In this document: one piece after another, positions 8,085 to 16,495 of the stretch
How positions within the stretch are numbered: the first letter of the stretch is position 1
How the letters are laid out: every line of letters begins with the position of its first letter
Origin: Bordetella petrii
Lineage (GTDB): Bacteria > Pseudomonadota > Gammaproteobacteria > Burkholderiales > Burkholderiaceae_B
DNA: 59,690 nt
Direction of reading: 5' to 3'
NCBI GenBank assembly: GCA_017745595.1
Contig: WMBV01000033.1
Location: 1 to 59,690 of the forward strand
Translations under genes and position numbers: made by a program
Notes under the pieces: model-generated
The model's database searches: none
What the model was told of the DNA's origin: nothing
Seen by the model: the letters and a program-made list of their open reading frames with translations, nothing else

Positions 8085-8603
8085 ATGTCGACACCCAAAC
8101 TGCTCTCGAGGCGGGCTTCAGTCTCGCTGTCAACTCTCGCATCGGGCCAGCGCGCGTCGTGGCTGCGCCGCGTCCGTAACTGGCTGGCGGGCTGGGCAGG
8201 CGTCGGGCTGGTCACCGCGGCGTCCACCGCCGCCGCGCAAAGCCCTGTGCCGCAGCATTGGATTGCTTACGCGCAACTGGCCGGCGGACAGTTGCAAAGC
8301 TGGCTGAGCGACGAGACCAGCGAGGCTGCGTTGCGCCTGCAGGAATGGGGTCGACAGCGTATGAGCGGGTCGGGCGGGGCGGCCATCGAAAACGCCGTCG
8401 TGCTACAGCTCTGGGTGGCGGCCGATGGTGCGGTCGAACGCGTCGAGTTCGCCTCGTTGGGCGATGCCCAGGCCGATGCCGATCTGCGCCAGGTCCTAAC
8501 CGCGCAATCCATATCCGAGCCACCCCCTAAGGATATGCAGCAGCCCATGATGCTGGGAGTGACCCTGGCCATGCCGGCCGAAACCCCTGCTGCGCAGGAA
8601 TAG
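8085..8603 (+). CDS. Periplasmic protein with TonB C-terminal-like domain
   Basis: 172 residues. I chose ATG 8085 because AAGGAC lies 8-13 bp upstream; the frame is open from GTG 8019. A twin-Arg-containing basic segment (LRRVRNW) precedes a hydrophobic stretch ending in TAASTAAAQS, a likely signal peptide. The last ~110 residues (WLSDETSEAALRLQEWGRQR, VVLQLWVAADGAVERVEFAS, then QQPMMLGVTLAMP) repeat the layout of the TonB_C domain in the first gene of the window. It has no proline-rich spacer, so it is probably a soluble TonB_C partner. It is the last gene before cassette A. Confidence 0.65.
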   Translation: MSTPKLLSRRASVSLSTLASGQRASWLRRVRNWLAGWAGVGLVTAASTAAAQSPVPQHWIAYAQLAGGQLQSWLSDETSEAALRLQEWGRQRMSGSGGAAIENAVVLQLWVAADGAVERVEFASLGDAQADADLRQVLTAQSISEPPPKDMQQPMMLGVTLAMPAETPAAQE

Positions 8604-8721
8604 GCGGTGTTGACTGACTGCGCCTTGTCAATGGGCCATGCGGGCATTATTGCAGCGGTCACGATTACTTCAGTGGGTCGAAGGACTACGGCGTTCCGGT
8701 GGGCTCATGTACAGGCGGAAA

Positions 8722-8737
8722 GTCATAGTGTTGTCAT
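8722..8737 (+). promoter_or_regulatory. Pho-box-like direct repeat upstream of STN gene A
   Basis: GTCAT at 8722-8726 and GTCAT at 8733-8737 are exact repeats 11 nt apart, the spacing of PhoB half-sites. The site is 112 bp before the STN gene A start. No CGTCTA sigma element follows at the spacing seen elsewhere, so this promoter is probably PhoB with the housekeeping sigma factor. Confidence 0.6.
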
Positions 8738-8848
8738 GTTTGTTTCCTAACATGTCAGCCTCTACTTTCGGCTGCCTCGCTGGCCTATTGCCCAGCGTTC
8801 ATGCTTGGGCTTTGCGCATATGGCTGTTTTTCGTTTTCTTCCCTCGCC

Positions 8849-9514
8849 ATGTTTTTCCGTCGGTGCCTGCGCTGGTCCGGCGGTTTGATTGTCGTTCTCG
8901 GAATGTGCGGGGCAGCGGTGGCCGTGGCCGAGCAGGCCGTTATCAGTTTCGATTTGCCACGCATCTCATTGCACGAAGCGCTTCAGCGCTACAGCAGGTT
9001 GACTGGGCGATCCGTCATTTATGATTCCGGCCAGATCCGCAGCCGTTATTCGGTTGAGTTGCAGGGGCGCTATACCCCCGACGATGCGCTGAAAAAGCTG
9101 ATCGCAGGTTCGGGCATGGAGATCAACTACGCTACCGATCGTGCCGTTTCACTAAGAATGGCTTCGGCGCGCGAGCGAACCGGGCGATTTGCCGTAGCAC
9201 CATCGACGGTTTCCATGCCGGTGCGCCGACGCTACTATGGTCGCTTACAGGCCAGGCTGCGGCAGCTGCTGTGCGCGGATCCGGCGCTTCGGGCTGGCCA
9301 GTACCGTCTGGTACTGCAGTTTCGCATCACGCCGGCGCCGCCGTCAGTCGATCTGTTGCACGTCATTGCAGCCGACCATCCCGAGCTCGAACCGAAGATT
9401 CATAGGGCGTTACAACGGCAGCCGCTAGATGCGCCGCCGAAGGGGTTTGGCCAGCCCGTGACGCTGCTCATCCCGGCCGGATCAGGGCGCCAGGACGACA
9501 GGTGTGCGCCGTGA
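8849..9514 (+). CDS. VreA-like signalling protein A: STN + TonB_C, no beta-barrel
   Basis: 221 residues from ATG 8849 (ATG 8801 would only lengthen the signal peptide). A signal peptide ends near GAAVAVAEQ. Residues ~30-105 are a secretin/TonB short N-terminal (STN) domain (ISFDLPRISLHEALQRYSRL, SVIYDSGQ, YTPDDALKKLIAGSGMEINY). Residues ~128-210 resemble a TonB C-terminal domain (YYGRLQARLRQLL, YRLVLQFRI, GQPVTLLI). No barrel follows, unlike FecA-type receptors. P. aeruginosa VreA has the same short architecture. Cys142 and Cys219 are conserved in the other two copies. Its stop overlaps the sigma gene start as GTGA. It probably talks to the FecR-type protein downstream. Confidence 0.85.
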   Translation: MFFRRCLRWSGGLIVVLGMCGAAVAVAEQAVISFDLPRISLHEALQRYSRLTGRSVIYDSGQIRSRYSVELQGRYTPDDALKKLIAGSGMEINYATDRAVSLRMASARERTGRFAVAPSTVSMPVRRRYYGRLQARLRQLLCADPALRAGQYRLVLQFRITPAPPSVDLLHVIAADHPELEPKIHRALQRQPLDAPPKGFGQPVTLLIPAGSGRQDDRCAP

Positions 9515-10029
9515 GCGGCAGCGGCTTGGCCCAGCTGCGCCAGCTCTTCATTGAAAGCTATGACGCCCTGAGAGTCCGGGTGGCCCGCCGACTAGGCACC
9601 TCGGGCGAACTGGCCGGCGATGCCCTTCATGAAGCATACGTGCGCCTGGCAGACAAAGGCGGACTGGATGGCGTGCGGCACCCTCGCAGCTATCTGGTGA
9701 ATACCGCGATGCACGTGGCGATCGACCAGATGCGCCGCGATGCAAGGATGCTGAGTGACACAGAAATAGAGAAATTTCTCGAAGTCGAGGACTCGGCCCC
9801 CGGGCCGGCTCACACCGCGGCTGTGCGCGAGGATCTGGAGACCATGCTCGAGATCCTTGAAGCCTTGCCGCTGCGCCAACGCGATATCTTGATTGCCATT
9901 CGCGCGCATGACTTGTCGCGCAACGAACTGGCCAAGCGCTGGGGGATTTCGGAGCGCCAAGTGGGGCGCGAGTTGCAGGCCGCCCATGAATTCTGTGCCA
10001 GGGCTCTTCAAGAGCGGGGGGAGGGTTGA
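9511..10029 (+). CDS. FecI/VreI-type ECF sigma factor A
   Basis: 172 residues. GTG 9511 is preferred because it forms a GTGA overlap with the STN gene stop, as in both other cassettes; GTG 9502 is also in frame. Region 2 covers residues ~10-85 (FIESYDALRVRVARRLG, DALHEAYVRLAD, HPRSYLVNTAMHVAIDQMRR). Region 4 covers ~110-165 (ETMLEILEALPLRQRDILI, ELAKRWGISERQVGRELQAA), the helix-turn-helix that reads the -35 element. The family works under control of a FecR-type inner-membrane protein. Predicted targets are its own anti-sigma gene and exoprotein A, through the TGTCCG / CGTCTA-like elements there. Confidence 0.9.
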   Translation: MSGSGLAQLRQLFIESYDALRVRVARRLGTSGELAGDALHEAYVRLADKGGLDGVRHPRSYLVNTAMHVAIDQMRRDARMLSDTEIEKFLEVEDSAPGPAHTAAVREDLETMLEILEALPLRQRDILIAIRAHDLSRNELAKRWGISERQVGRELQAAHEFCARALQERGEG

Positions 10030-10068
10030 GATGCCGCACCGCAGCCCTGGCCTCGCTGTTGCCTCGCG

Positions 10069-10097
10069 TGTCCGTTTCGCCCGCCGCCAAACGTCTA
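10069..10097 (+). promoter_or_regulatory. Predicted ECF-sigma promoter of anti-sigma gene A
   Basis: TGTCCG (10069) and CGTCTA (10092-10097) are 23 nt apart start to start. The same pair lies before the other two anti-sigma genes and all exoprotein genes. It is 41 bp from the ATG. No Pho-box-like repeat precedes it. Confidence 0.6.
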
Positions 10098-10137
10098 TAA
10101 GAACAAGCGGCCTTCGTGGCCGAAATGTTGACCCGCA

Positions 10138-11118
10138 ATGACTACCGACCCGGCCAAAGCGCCTCTTTCCAGTTTCACTGAACGCGAGCTCGAACGCCAG
10201 GCGCGCGACCTGCTGCGGGAGTTCGCCACCGGCCGGCCCACCACAGCCGACATGGAAGTCATCCGGCACTGGCGTGCGCAAAGCCTCGCGCACGAAAAAG
10301 CCTGGGTCGCAGCATGCTCGCAATGGCGCCGGATCGGCGCGGCCGCTCGCGCCTTCGATGCGCGTTTTCCCGCGCCGCCACGGCCACGCGCGGCTCGCGT
10401 TGGCCGACGGGCTTTCTTTGGGGCGGCCCTGTCGGCCGCAGGGGTGTTGGGCGCCGTGGCGCTTGTGCGCCCGCCCCTGGGGTTGTGGCCGTCCTGGTCC
10501 GAAATGGGGGCCGACTACCGCACCGCCACCGGCGAGCAGCGTGAGATCACCCTCGATGCCGATGCCCGTCTGTTGCTCAATACGCGTACAAGCGTCGCCC
10601 TGCACCAGCGAGGCGGCCAGCCTCGAATCGAGCTGATCGCGGGCGAGGCGGCGCTGTCGGTGTGGGGTGGCGGTGCGTGTGAACTGGCGGCTGCGAACGG
10701 ATCGATCGACGTGGCTAGCGGAGACGTCGACGTCCATCGCCTGGATGTCGCGCGTGTGCGCGTGTACTGTGTCGCGGGCTCTGCGCGGGTCAAACACCCG
10801 GCGGGAGACCGAATTCTCCAGGCCGGGCAGCTGGTTTTCTACGATGACCGGACCTTGCAATCGGTAGCCCGTGCCGGCGTGCAGGCTCCCACCTGGCGTG
10901 AGGGCGTGGTGGTGTTCGAAGATTTACCGCTGGAAGATGTGGTGGAAGAAATCAACCGCTATCGGCCCGGCCGCGTAGTGTTGATGAATTCGGCCCTTGC
11001 CCGGCACCGGCTGAGCGCCCGGTTTTCCATTGCTTCGCTGGACGAAGCCATTACGCATATCGAGCGAATGTATCATGCGACCGTTCGGCGAGTGGGTGAT
11101 GTGGTTTTCATTACCTAG
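10138..11118 (+). CDS. FecR/VreR-type anti-sigma factor A
   Basis: 326 residues. The N-terminal ~75 residues form the cytoplasmic sigma-binding part (ERQARDLLREFATGRPT, IRHWRAQSLAHEKAWVAACS). One transmembrane segment lies at ~92-110. Next comes the juxtamembrane motif RPPLGLWPSWSEMGADYRT, shared nearly unchanged by all three copies. The periplasmic FecR domain (~124-225; GEQREITLDADARLLLNTRT) follows. A C-terminal STN-like domain (~255-325; VVFEDLPLEDVVEEINRYR) is the probable contact with the STN protein. It would hold the sigma factor inactive until signalled. The sigma stop is 108 bp upstream and a sigma-type promoter sits between, so it is probably also transcribed separately. Confidence 0.9.
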   Translation: MTTDPAKAPLSSFTERELERQARDLLREFATGRPTTADMEVIRHWRAQSLAHEKAWVAACSQWRRIGAAARAFDARFPAPPRPRAARVGRRAFFGAALSAAGVLGAVALVRPPLGLWPSWSEMGADYRTATGEQREITLDADARLLLNTRTSVALHQRGGQPRIELIAGEAALSVWGGGACELAAANGSIDVASGDVDVHRLDVARVRVYCVAGSARVKHPAGDRILQAGQLVFYDDRTLQSVARAGVQAPTWREGVVVFEDLPLEDVVEEINRYRPGRVVLMNSALARHRLSARFSIASLDEAITHIERMYHATVRRVGDVVFIT

Positions 11119-11215
11119 TGCAACAGCTCGCCATGGTGGCGCGGCCTCTAAAGGAAACACATCTGCGATGCGCTGGGTGTCGTGTATGCGCGTAGCTCAC
11201 AGATTCAGCGTGGAC

Positions 11216-11530
11216 TTACTGGTCTGTGCGCTTGGGCCTGACCCAGTCCGGCGGCTCGCCGAATCCGCGGGTGATCTGCATGGCCGGCAAGCTGGTTGCA
11301 CCCCCCAGCTTGCCTTGTTCTCGGTCTTCCAATCCCCCTCTTGCAGTCCTTTCGGCTGACTCTGGCCAACGGCGATGCGTTCGGCCGGTGTTGACGCAGA
11401 CGGTGGGATGCGTGTCTTCGGTCGGGTCGGAGAGGTCGAGGAAATCGGCATCCATCGACTTCGGGCAGTATGGGCCACCGCATGCATGATAGGAAATCGT
11501 TGCGGCACTCGCCCGTGGACATGCAGTCAT
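11216..11530 (-). pseudogene. Possible degenerate small gene in the gap before exoprotein A
   Basis: The 535-bp gap between the anti-sigma gene and exoprotein A has coding-like composition on the minus strand. One frame gives YHACGGPYCPKSMDADFLDL and, at its end, QITRGFGEPPDWVRPK. Between them a neighbouring frame (AERIAVGQSQPKGLQEGDWK) looks more coding-like, as if two frameshifts had occurred. No family is recognised and no ribosome site is visible. It may be a decayed insert comparable in position to the toxin-antitoxin block of cassette B, or a chance frame. The plus strand holds only the exoprotein promoter. Confidence 0.25.
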
Positions 11531-11579
11531 AAAAAATTCATGGCGTAGGGTGTCCGTTTGATGGGGCGCTAATCGACTA
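11526..11579 (+). promoter_or_regulatory. Composite promoter of exoprotein A: Pho-box-like repeat plus ECF-sigma elements
   Basis: GTCAT (11526-11530) and TTCAT (11537-11541) are 11 nt apart with six A between them. Nine bases later comes TGTCCG (11551-11556), and CGACTA (11574-11579) starts 23 nt after it. TGTCCGTTT here is identical to the start of the anti-sigma A promoter. The start codon follows 75 nt after the -10-like element, the same distance as in cassettes B and C. Combined use of PhoB and the ECF sigma factor is inferred. Confidence 0.6.
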
Positions 11580-11653
11580 GGACAACAAGAGGCGTTCGTA
11601 CCGGTCATGGTATGCGAGGCGCCGTCATTGCACAGACTAGGATTGGACCGCTC

Positions 11654-14600
11654 ATGCTCTCCCACACTCCCGATCGCCGGAAGACCTTATCTTCGCTTGG
11701 CCGAGTTCACGCGGCTGGACAGGCTTCCAGCATGCAACTGCGTCTGACGCCGTTGGCTTCGGCGCTAGCGGCGCTGGCCCTGGCCGGCAGCCTGGTCGCG
11801 CCCGAGGCCCAGGCCAACCGGCCTTTCAGTGGAGGCTGGATGGCGGCCAAGGGGGCCACGCAGGCGCATGCGGCCCGTACCGGCCGGCTGCCCAACGGCA
11901 TGCTGGCCGGGGCCGGGGCGGCGAACCGGCAGCAGCATGCGGCCCGCCAGCAGGTGAACCGCTCGGTCTCGAACATGAGCCGTGCGGCCGCCTCCATCGC
12001 GGCCAATCAGGCGGCGCAATTGAAAGCGCGCGAAGCGGCCTTGAAGGCGGCTTCGAACATTCCGGACGGCGTGGCCCCCGGCGGCCTGGAGCAGGACCTG
12101 GATGCCGGCTGGGAAGGGGCCGAGCGGGCGCTGGGCACGGCCCGGGCGCAGGGCCGCACCGAAGTGACGGTCAGGCAGACGGACAAGAAGGCGATTTTGA
12201 ACTGGAAGACGTTCAACGTCAGCCGCAACACGACGGTCAACTTCGACCAGAGCGGCGGCACGGACGCCAAGACGGGGGGCAACGACTGGTCGGTGCTCAA
12301 CCGCATCAACGACCCCAGCGGCAAGCCCAGCGAGATTGCGGGCCGCATCAAGGCGCAGGGGTCGGTGTACCTGATCAACCGCAACGGGGTGGTCTTTAGC
12401 GGTAGCAGCCAGGTCAACGTGCGCAACCTGGTGGCTGCCAGCCTGAAGCTGTCCGATGAGCAATTCCACGCCGGCCTGAACAAGAAGCTGGGCACGACGC
12501 AGGGGGAGGTCGGCTGGGTCAACGGCGGTGGCCACCACGGCATCCCCACGTTCGGCGAGAACCCGGCCGAGACGTCCGGCTACTACGGCATCGACGACGA
12601 CAAGCAGGTGGACCGCTTCGACCCCGGCCCTGCGCCGGGCGAGGTCCAGGTCGAGGCCGGCGCGCGCCTGACGGCCGAGGGCGGGCGGGTGATGCTGTTC
12701 GCGCCCAAGGTCGGCAACGCGGGCGAAATCTCCACGCCCGGGGGCCAGACGCTGATGGCCGCAGGCGAGAACGTCTGGCTGGAAGCCAAGAGCGACAACC
12801 CGGTGGTGCGCGGCTTCGACGCGGTGGTGTCGGCGGTGCGCCCGTGGACCTTCCACTACGGTCCCGTGATCGGCGACCGCACGTTTTCCCCTTTCCAACG
12901 AGACATTGTGCCCAAGATCGCGCCGATGATGGAAAAGCGCGCCGGGCAAGTCGGCTACGCCGTCAGCAATACCGGCCTGATCCAGGCTGACCGAGGCGAC
13001 ATCACGATGGTCTCGCGCGACGTCCGGCAGGACGGCGTGCTGCAGGCCAGCACGGCCCTGAACAACCAGGAGGGCTCGATCCGGCTGCGTGCCTGGGGCC
13101 AGGGCATGGTGGCCCACTACGCCAGCAGCTATTCCGGCGACGAGCAAGCGTTCGGCCGACTGCTGGCCTGGTCGGCGGGCACGCTCACGCTGGGCGAGAA
13201 CAGCGTCACGCAGGTCGTCAACGAGTGGCGCGACCCCACGCAGGTCGAGATCGGCGCGCTGGCCAACCGCTACCGGCCCGGGCGCGTCGAGCTTTACGGC
13301 AAGACGGTGGAGGTGCGGCCGGATGCCTACGTGAGCGCGGCGGCGGGCCGGATCGACGTGCGGGCGGCGGCCCATCCCTGGCACCTCATCAACGGCGCCA
13401 GGCGCGATGACAGCGCCGGCGACGGCAGCCGCATCCTCATCCACGGCGGCGCCACGCTCGATACCGCCGGCCTGCTGGAGATGCCGGTGGACATGGCCCG
13501 CAACTTCATCGAGGCCGAGCTGCGCATCAACGAATTGCGCGACTCGCCGCTGCAGGCCGGCACCTGGCTCTACGGACGCAAGGTGGTGGTGGACCGGCGC
13601 ATGGCGGGGCGTTTCGCCGACGGTCCGATGGCCGGCGTGCAATGGGTCAGCGACGACGACGGCCAGCCCGTGCCGGGCGCCTGGATCGGCACGCCGCTGG
13701 CCGACGTGACTGGTTGGGTGGGAGCCGGGCTGGTCGATCTGGCGGAACTGGCCGCCCGGGGCGGCGCCATCAGCCTGCAGTCCGGCGGCGCCATTATCGC
13801 GCGTCCTGGTTCCATGCTGGACGTGTCGGGCGGGTCGATCCGGTACGAGGAGGGCCTGAACACGGCGACCCGGCTGCGCGGTGCGGATGGCCGTATTTAC
13901 AACATTTCCTCGGCGCCGACGGACATGACATACGTAGGGATCGCGGGCCAGGAAACGATCCATCACGAGCGCTGGGGCGTGACGCGCACCTTCACCAATC
14001 CGATTATCGGAGGTAGACGCTACGAGCCGGGCTATCTGGAAGGCGCTGATGCCGGCGCCATCGACGTTAAGGCCGCCGGCGCGATCGTGCTGGAGGGCGA
14101 TTTCAGAGGCGCGATACAGCCGGGCGACCGCGCACAGGGGATCACGGATCTGGCCCCGGGCGGACGCCTGACGATCGGCGGCCCCGGCAAGGAGGACCGT
14201 CCGTGGTCGCTGGGCCGCGTCATCATCAGCGCCGCGCCGCAGCGCCTGCCCGACGATTTCGGTTTGGACGGCGTCATTGGCGACGCTTTTCTTGACGTGC
14301 CCGAGGCCGAACAGGGCGCCGCCAGCACGGGACGCCGCACCTGGCTGTCGGAAACGGCGCTGAACGAATCGGGGCTGGGCGCCGTGAGCCTGTATGTCAC
14401 CGGCGGCTTCGTCCTCGAAGAGGGTGTGGGCCTGGACCTGATGCCCGGCACGGCGTTCAGCGTCACGCTCAACAGCGGCGATGCCGAGGCGGGCGAGTTC
14501 GATGTTCAAGGGCGGATCCACGCTCCGGGTGGGCGCATCGACCTGGCGGCCGGCGCGGCTCTGCGCCTGGGTGCGGGCAGCGTGCTGGACGTCGGTGGCC

Positions 14601-16495
14601 AGTGGATCAACGACCGGGCCGGACGGACGACGACGCTGGGCCGCGCCATCGACGCCGGCAGCATCACCCTGGCCACGGGCCTGGCCGATGCGTCGTTCGG
14701 CAGCCTGGAGGTCGGGCAGGGTGCGCGGCTGGATGTCTCCGGCGGCGGCTGGCTGCCCTGGGACAGCGCTGGCCGCGGCGCGCCCGAGGCGGGCGACGCC
14801 GGCGCGATCTCGCTGGCGGGCATCGATGGGAAGGGCCTGGCGGCGCTGGACATGCGGGCCTGGTCGGGAGCCGCCGCCGGGCGGCTGTCGCTGAGGGCGG
14901 ACGGCGACGTGCAGATCGGCGGTGCGCCGCCGGCGACCTCCGGCGGCGATGCCGGCGCCGGAACCGGTGCCGATGCCGGCCATGACGACGCCGGCGGCGC
15001 CGGCGCGCCCGCCGCCCTGCGCCTGCCGGCCGGCCTGTATGGCGATCGGGGCTTCGGCGATGTCGAGATCGCCGCCACGGGCTCCATCGCCGTGCCGGAA
15101 GGTGCGCGGGCCGATCTGCGGCCGCTGCGCTGGCGCTGGGAGCAGGACAGCTACGCGCTGGCCGGCCTGGCGAGCGGCGCCGAGCTGGCCGGCGCGCTCG
15201 TCCCCGGGCAACTGTCCAACCGCTATCTGGCCCGGCACGCCCCGGGCCGCCTGGCGCTGGCGACGCTCAAAGGCGGCAGCATCCGCGTGGAGCGCGATGC
15301 ACAGCTTGCCGTCGAGCCCGGCGGCACGGTTTCCCTGTCGGTCCGGGAGGTCGCCGACAGCGGCGCCGCCGGCGACGGTTCCATCTGGCTGGGCGGGCGC
15401 ATCGCCGCGCCCGGCGGCCGGCTGGACGTGACGGCCGCCGGCGACCTGACGCTGGACGACGGCGCGGCATTGCTGCTGCCGGGTGCAGCGCAGATATTCC
15501 GCGACGAACGCACCGGGCTCAGGCAGGGCCGGGTGCTCGACGGCGGTTTCGTCTCGCTGGAGGCCGGCGGCAATCTGCTGGCGCATGCGGGCGCGCGCAT
15601 CGACGTTTCGGGCGCCAGCGGCGTGGTGGATCACTGGTCGCCCGCCGGCATCGGCCGTCCGCGCGTGGCCAGCCTGGAAGTGGGCAGCGGCGGCGGCCGC
15701 CTGGCGATCCGCGCGCCTTCGGGCCTGGTCGCCAGCCGGCTGGACGCCGGCGGCGGCACCCGCACGGCGCGCGACGGCGAGATGGATATCGCCATGGTCC
15801 AGGGCGGGTCCGGCGGCGGGGGTATCAAGCAGGCCCTGCAGAACTTCGATCCTCGATGGTACGACTTGACGCCGGCATGCGGAACCCAATGCGACGGCCT
15901 GGAGGGCTGGGAACTGGCCGTCGACTTCGATTGGAACCAGGTGCTCGAGCAGTGGGGCTTGGGTGTCGGGGAGCCGATGATTCTTCCGCGCTCGCTGGTG
16001 GAAAGCCTGAGCGCGCCATCGTTCTTCACCGTATCCGATTCCGCCGCGGGCGGCACGCAGACGCCCGTCATCACGGTGGACTACAGCGACGCAGTATTCG
16101 ACGGGTTCGCCATGCTGGGACTGGACCTGCGTCCGCTGCTGGCGAATCCCCCCCCCATCCTACGTCCTGGCGCTGCGCCCGGACGTGGTCAACGACGGGC
16201 GGGTCGGCGCGCTGAGCCTGCAGGCCGGCGCGATACGGCTCGACGACGCCCGCCTGGCCGCGACGCAGTCGCTGCGCCTGCAGGGGCCGCTCGTGCAGGC
16301 CGGCGCCGGCCGCTCGGAACTGCGCGCGCCCTACATCCTCATGAACGGGCTGGCTGCCGGCCAGGCCGGCGGCGAGCCGGCGGGCACGCTGGCGATGACC
16401 GCCCGCCAGGCGATCGAAGTCACCCAGGGCTACGTGCGCGGCTTCGCGCGCACCGAACTGCGCACCGGCGACCTGCGCTTCGCGGCCGTCGATGA
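11654..16495 (+). CDS. Filamentous-haemagglutinin-like exoprotein A, N-terminal part up to frameshift
   Basis: Start ATG 11654 was chosen because the promoter-to-start distance (75 nt) matches the other two exoprotein genes; an upstream ATG at 11612 is in frame. The long signal peptide has a basic first half, then RLTPLASALAALALAGS, cleaved near PEAQA. The mature start RPFSGGWMAAKGATQ is nearly identical in all three exoproteins. The TPS secretion domain (~residues 155-255) carries AILNWKTFNV and the NRNGVVFSGSSQVNVRNLVA signature needed for recognition by a TpsB transporter. Beta-helix-like repeats follow. At residue ~1499 the frame enters a C9 tract. After it the product becomes Arg/Pro-rich out-of-frame sequence and stops at 16495. 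With C8 it would continue into the next feature. Confidence 0.85.
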   Translation: MLSHTPDRRKTLSSLGRVHAAGQASSMQLRLTPLASALAALALAGSLVAPEAQANRPFSGGWMAAKGATQAHAARTGRLPNGMLAGAGAANRQQHAARQQVNRSVSNMSRAAASIAANQAAQLKAREAALKAASNIPDGVAPGGLEQDLDAGWEGAERALGTARAQGRTEVTVRQTDKKAILNWKTFNVSRNTTVNFDQSGGTDAKTGGNDWSVLNRINDPSGKPSEIAGRIKAQGSVYLINRNGVVFSGSSQVNVRNLVAASLKLSDEQFHAGLNKKLGTTQGEVGWVNGGGHHGIPTFGENPAETSGYYGIDDDKQVDRFDPGPAPGEVQVEAGARLTAEGGRVMLFAPKVGNAGEISTPGGQTLMAAGENVWLEAKSDNPVVRGFDAVVSAVRPWTFHYGPVIGDRTFSPFQRDIVPKIAPMMEKRAGQVGYAVSNTGLIQADRGDITMVSRDVRQDGVLQASTALNNQEGSIRLRAWGQGMVAHYASSYSGDEQAFGRLLAWSAGTLTLGENSVTQVVNEWRDPTQVEIGALANRYRPGRVELYGKTVEVRPDAYVSAAAGRIDVRAAAHPWHLINGARRDDSAGDGSRILIHGGATLDTAGLLEMPVDMARNFIEAELRINELRDSPLQAGTWLYGRKVVVDRRMAGRFADGPMAGVQWVSDDDGQPVPGAWIGTPLADVTGWVGAGLVDLAELAARGGAISLQSGGAIIARPGSMLDVSGGSIRYEEGLNTATRLRGADGRIYNISSAPTDMTYVGIAGQETIHHERWGVTRTFTNPIIGGRRYEPGYLEGADAGAIDVKAAGAIVLEGDFRGAIQPGDRAQGITDLAPGGRLTIGGPGKEDRPWSLGRVIISAAPQRLPDDFGLDGVIGDAFLDVPEAEQGAASTGRRTWLSETALNESGLGAVSLYVTGGFVLEEGVGLDLMPGTAFSVTLNSGDAEAGEFDVQGRIHAPGGRIDLAAGAALRLGAGSVLDVGGQWINDRAGRTTTLGRAIDAGSITLATGLADASFGSLEVGQGARLDVSGGGWLPWDSAGRGAPEAGDAGAISLAGIDGKGLAALDMRAWSGAAAGRLSLRADGDVQIGGAPPATSGGDAGAGTGADAGHDDAGGAGAPAALRLPAGLYGDRGFGDVEIAATGSIAVPEGARADLRPLRWRWEQDSYALAGLASGAELAGALVPGQLSNRYLARHAPGRLALATLKGGSIRVERDAQLAVEPGGTVSLSVREVADSGAAGDGSIWLGGRIAAPGGRLDVTAAGDLTLDDGAALLLPGAAQIFRDERTGLRQGRVLDGGFVSLEAGGNLLAHAGARIDVSGASGVVDHWSPAGIGRPRVASLEVGSGGGRLAIRAPSGLVASRLDAGGGTRTARDGEMDIAMVQGGSGGGGIKQALQNFDPRWYDLTPACGTQCDGLEGWELAVDFDWNQVLEQWGLGVGEPMILPRSLVESLSAPSFFTVSDSAAGGTQTPVITVDYSDAVFDGFAMLGLDLRPLLANPPPILRPGAAPGRGQRRAGRRAEPAGRRDTARRRPPGRDAVAAPAGAARAGRRRPLGTARALHPHERAGCRPGRRRAGGHAGDDRPPGDRSHPGLRARLRAHRTAHRRPALRGRR
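16148..16156 (+). repeat. C9 homopolymer at the frameshift in exoprotein A
   Basis: Nine consecutive C follow GGCGAAT. Upstream codons lie in a different frame from the 7-kb open frame downstream, and one fewer C joins them (NPPPSYVLALRPDVV). The same region of exoprotein C has no such tract. It is a candidate slipped-strand contingency site, or else a fixed mutation or base-calling error. Confidence 0.8.

Noticed and set aside
11765-15889. Very long antisense frame (about 1370 codons) under exoprotein A; similar ones at 18192-22496 and 55937-59404
   Set aside because: These are GC-driven mirror frames of the exoprotein codons: Arg/Ala/Gly/His-rich, no signal or domain, no ribosome sites.
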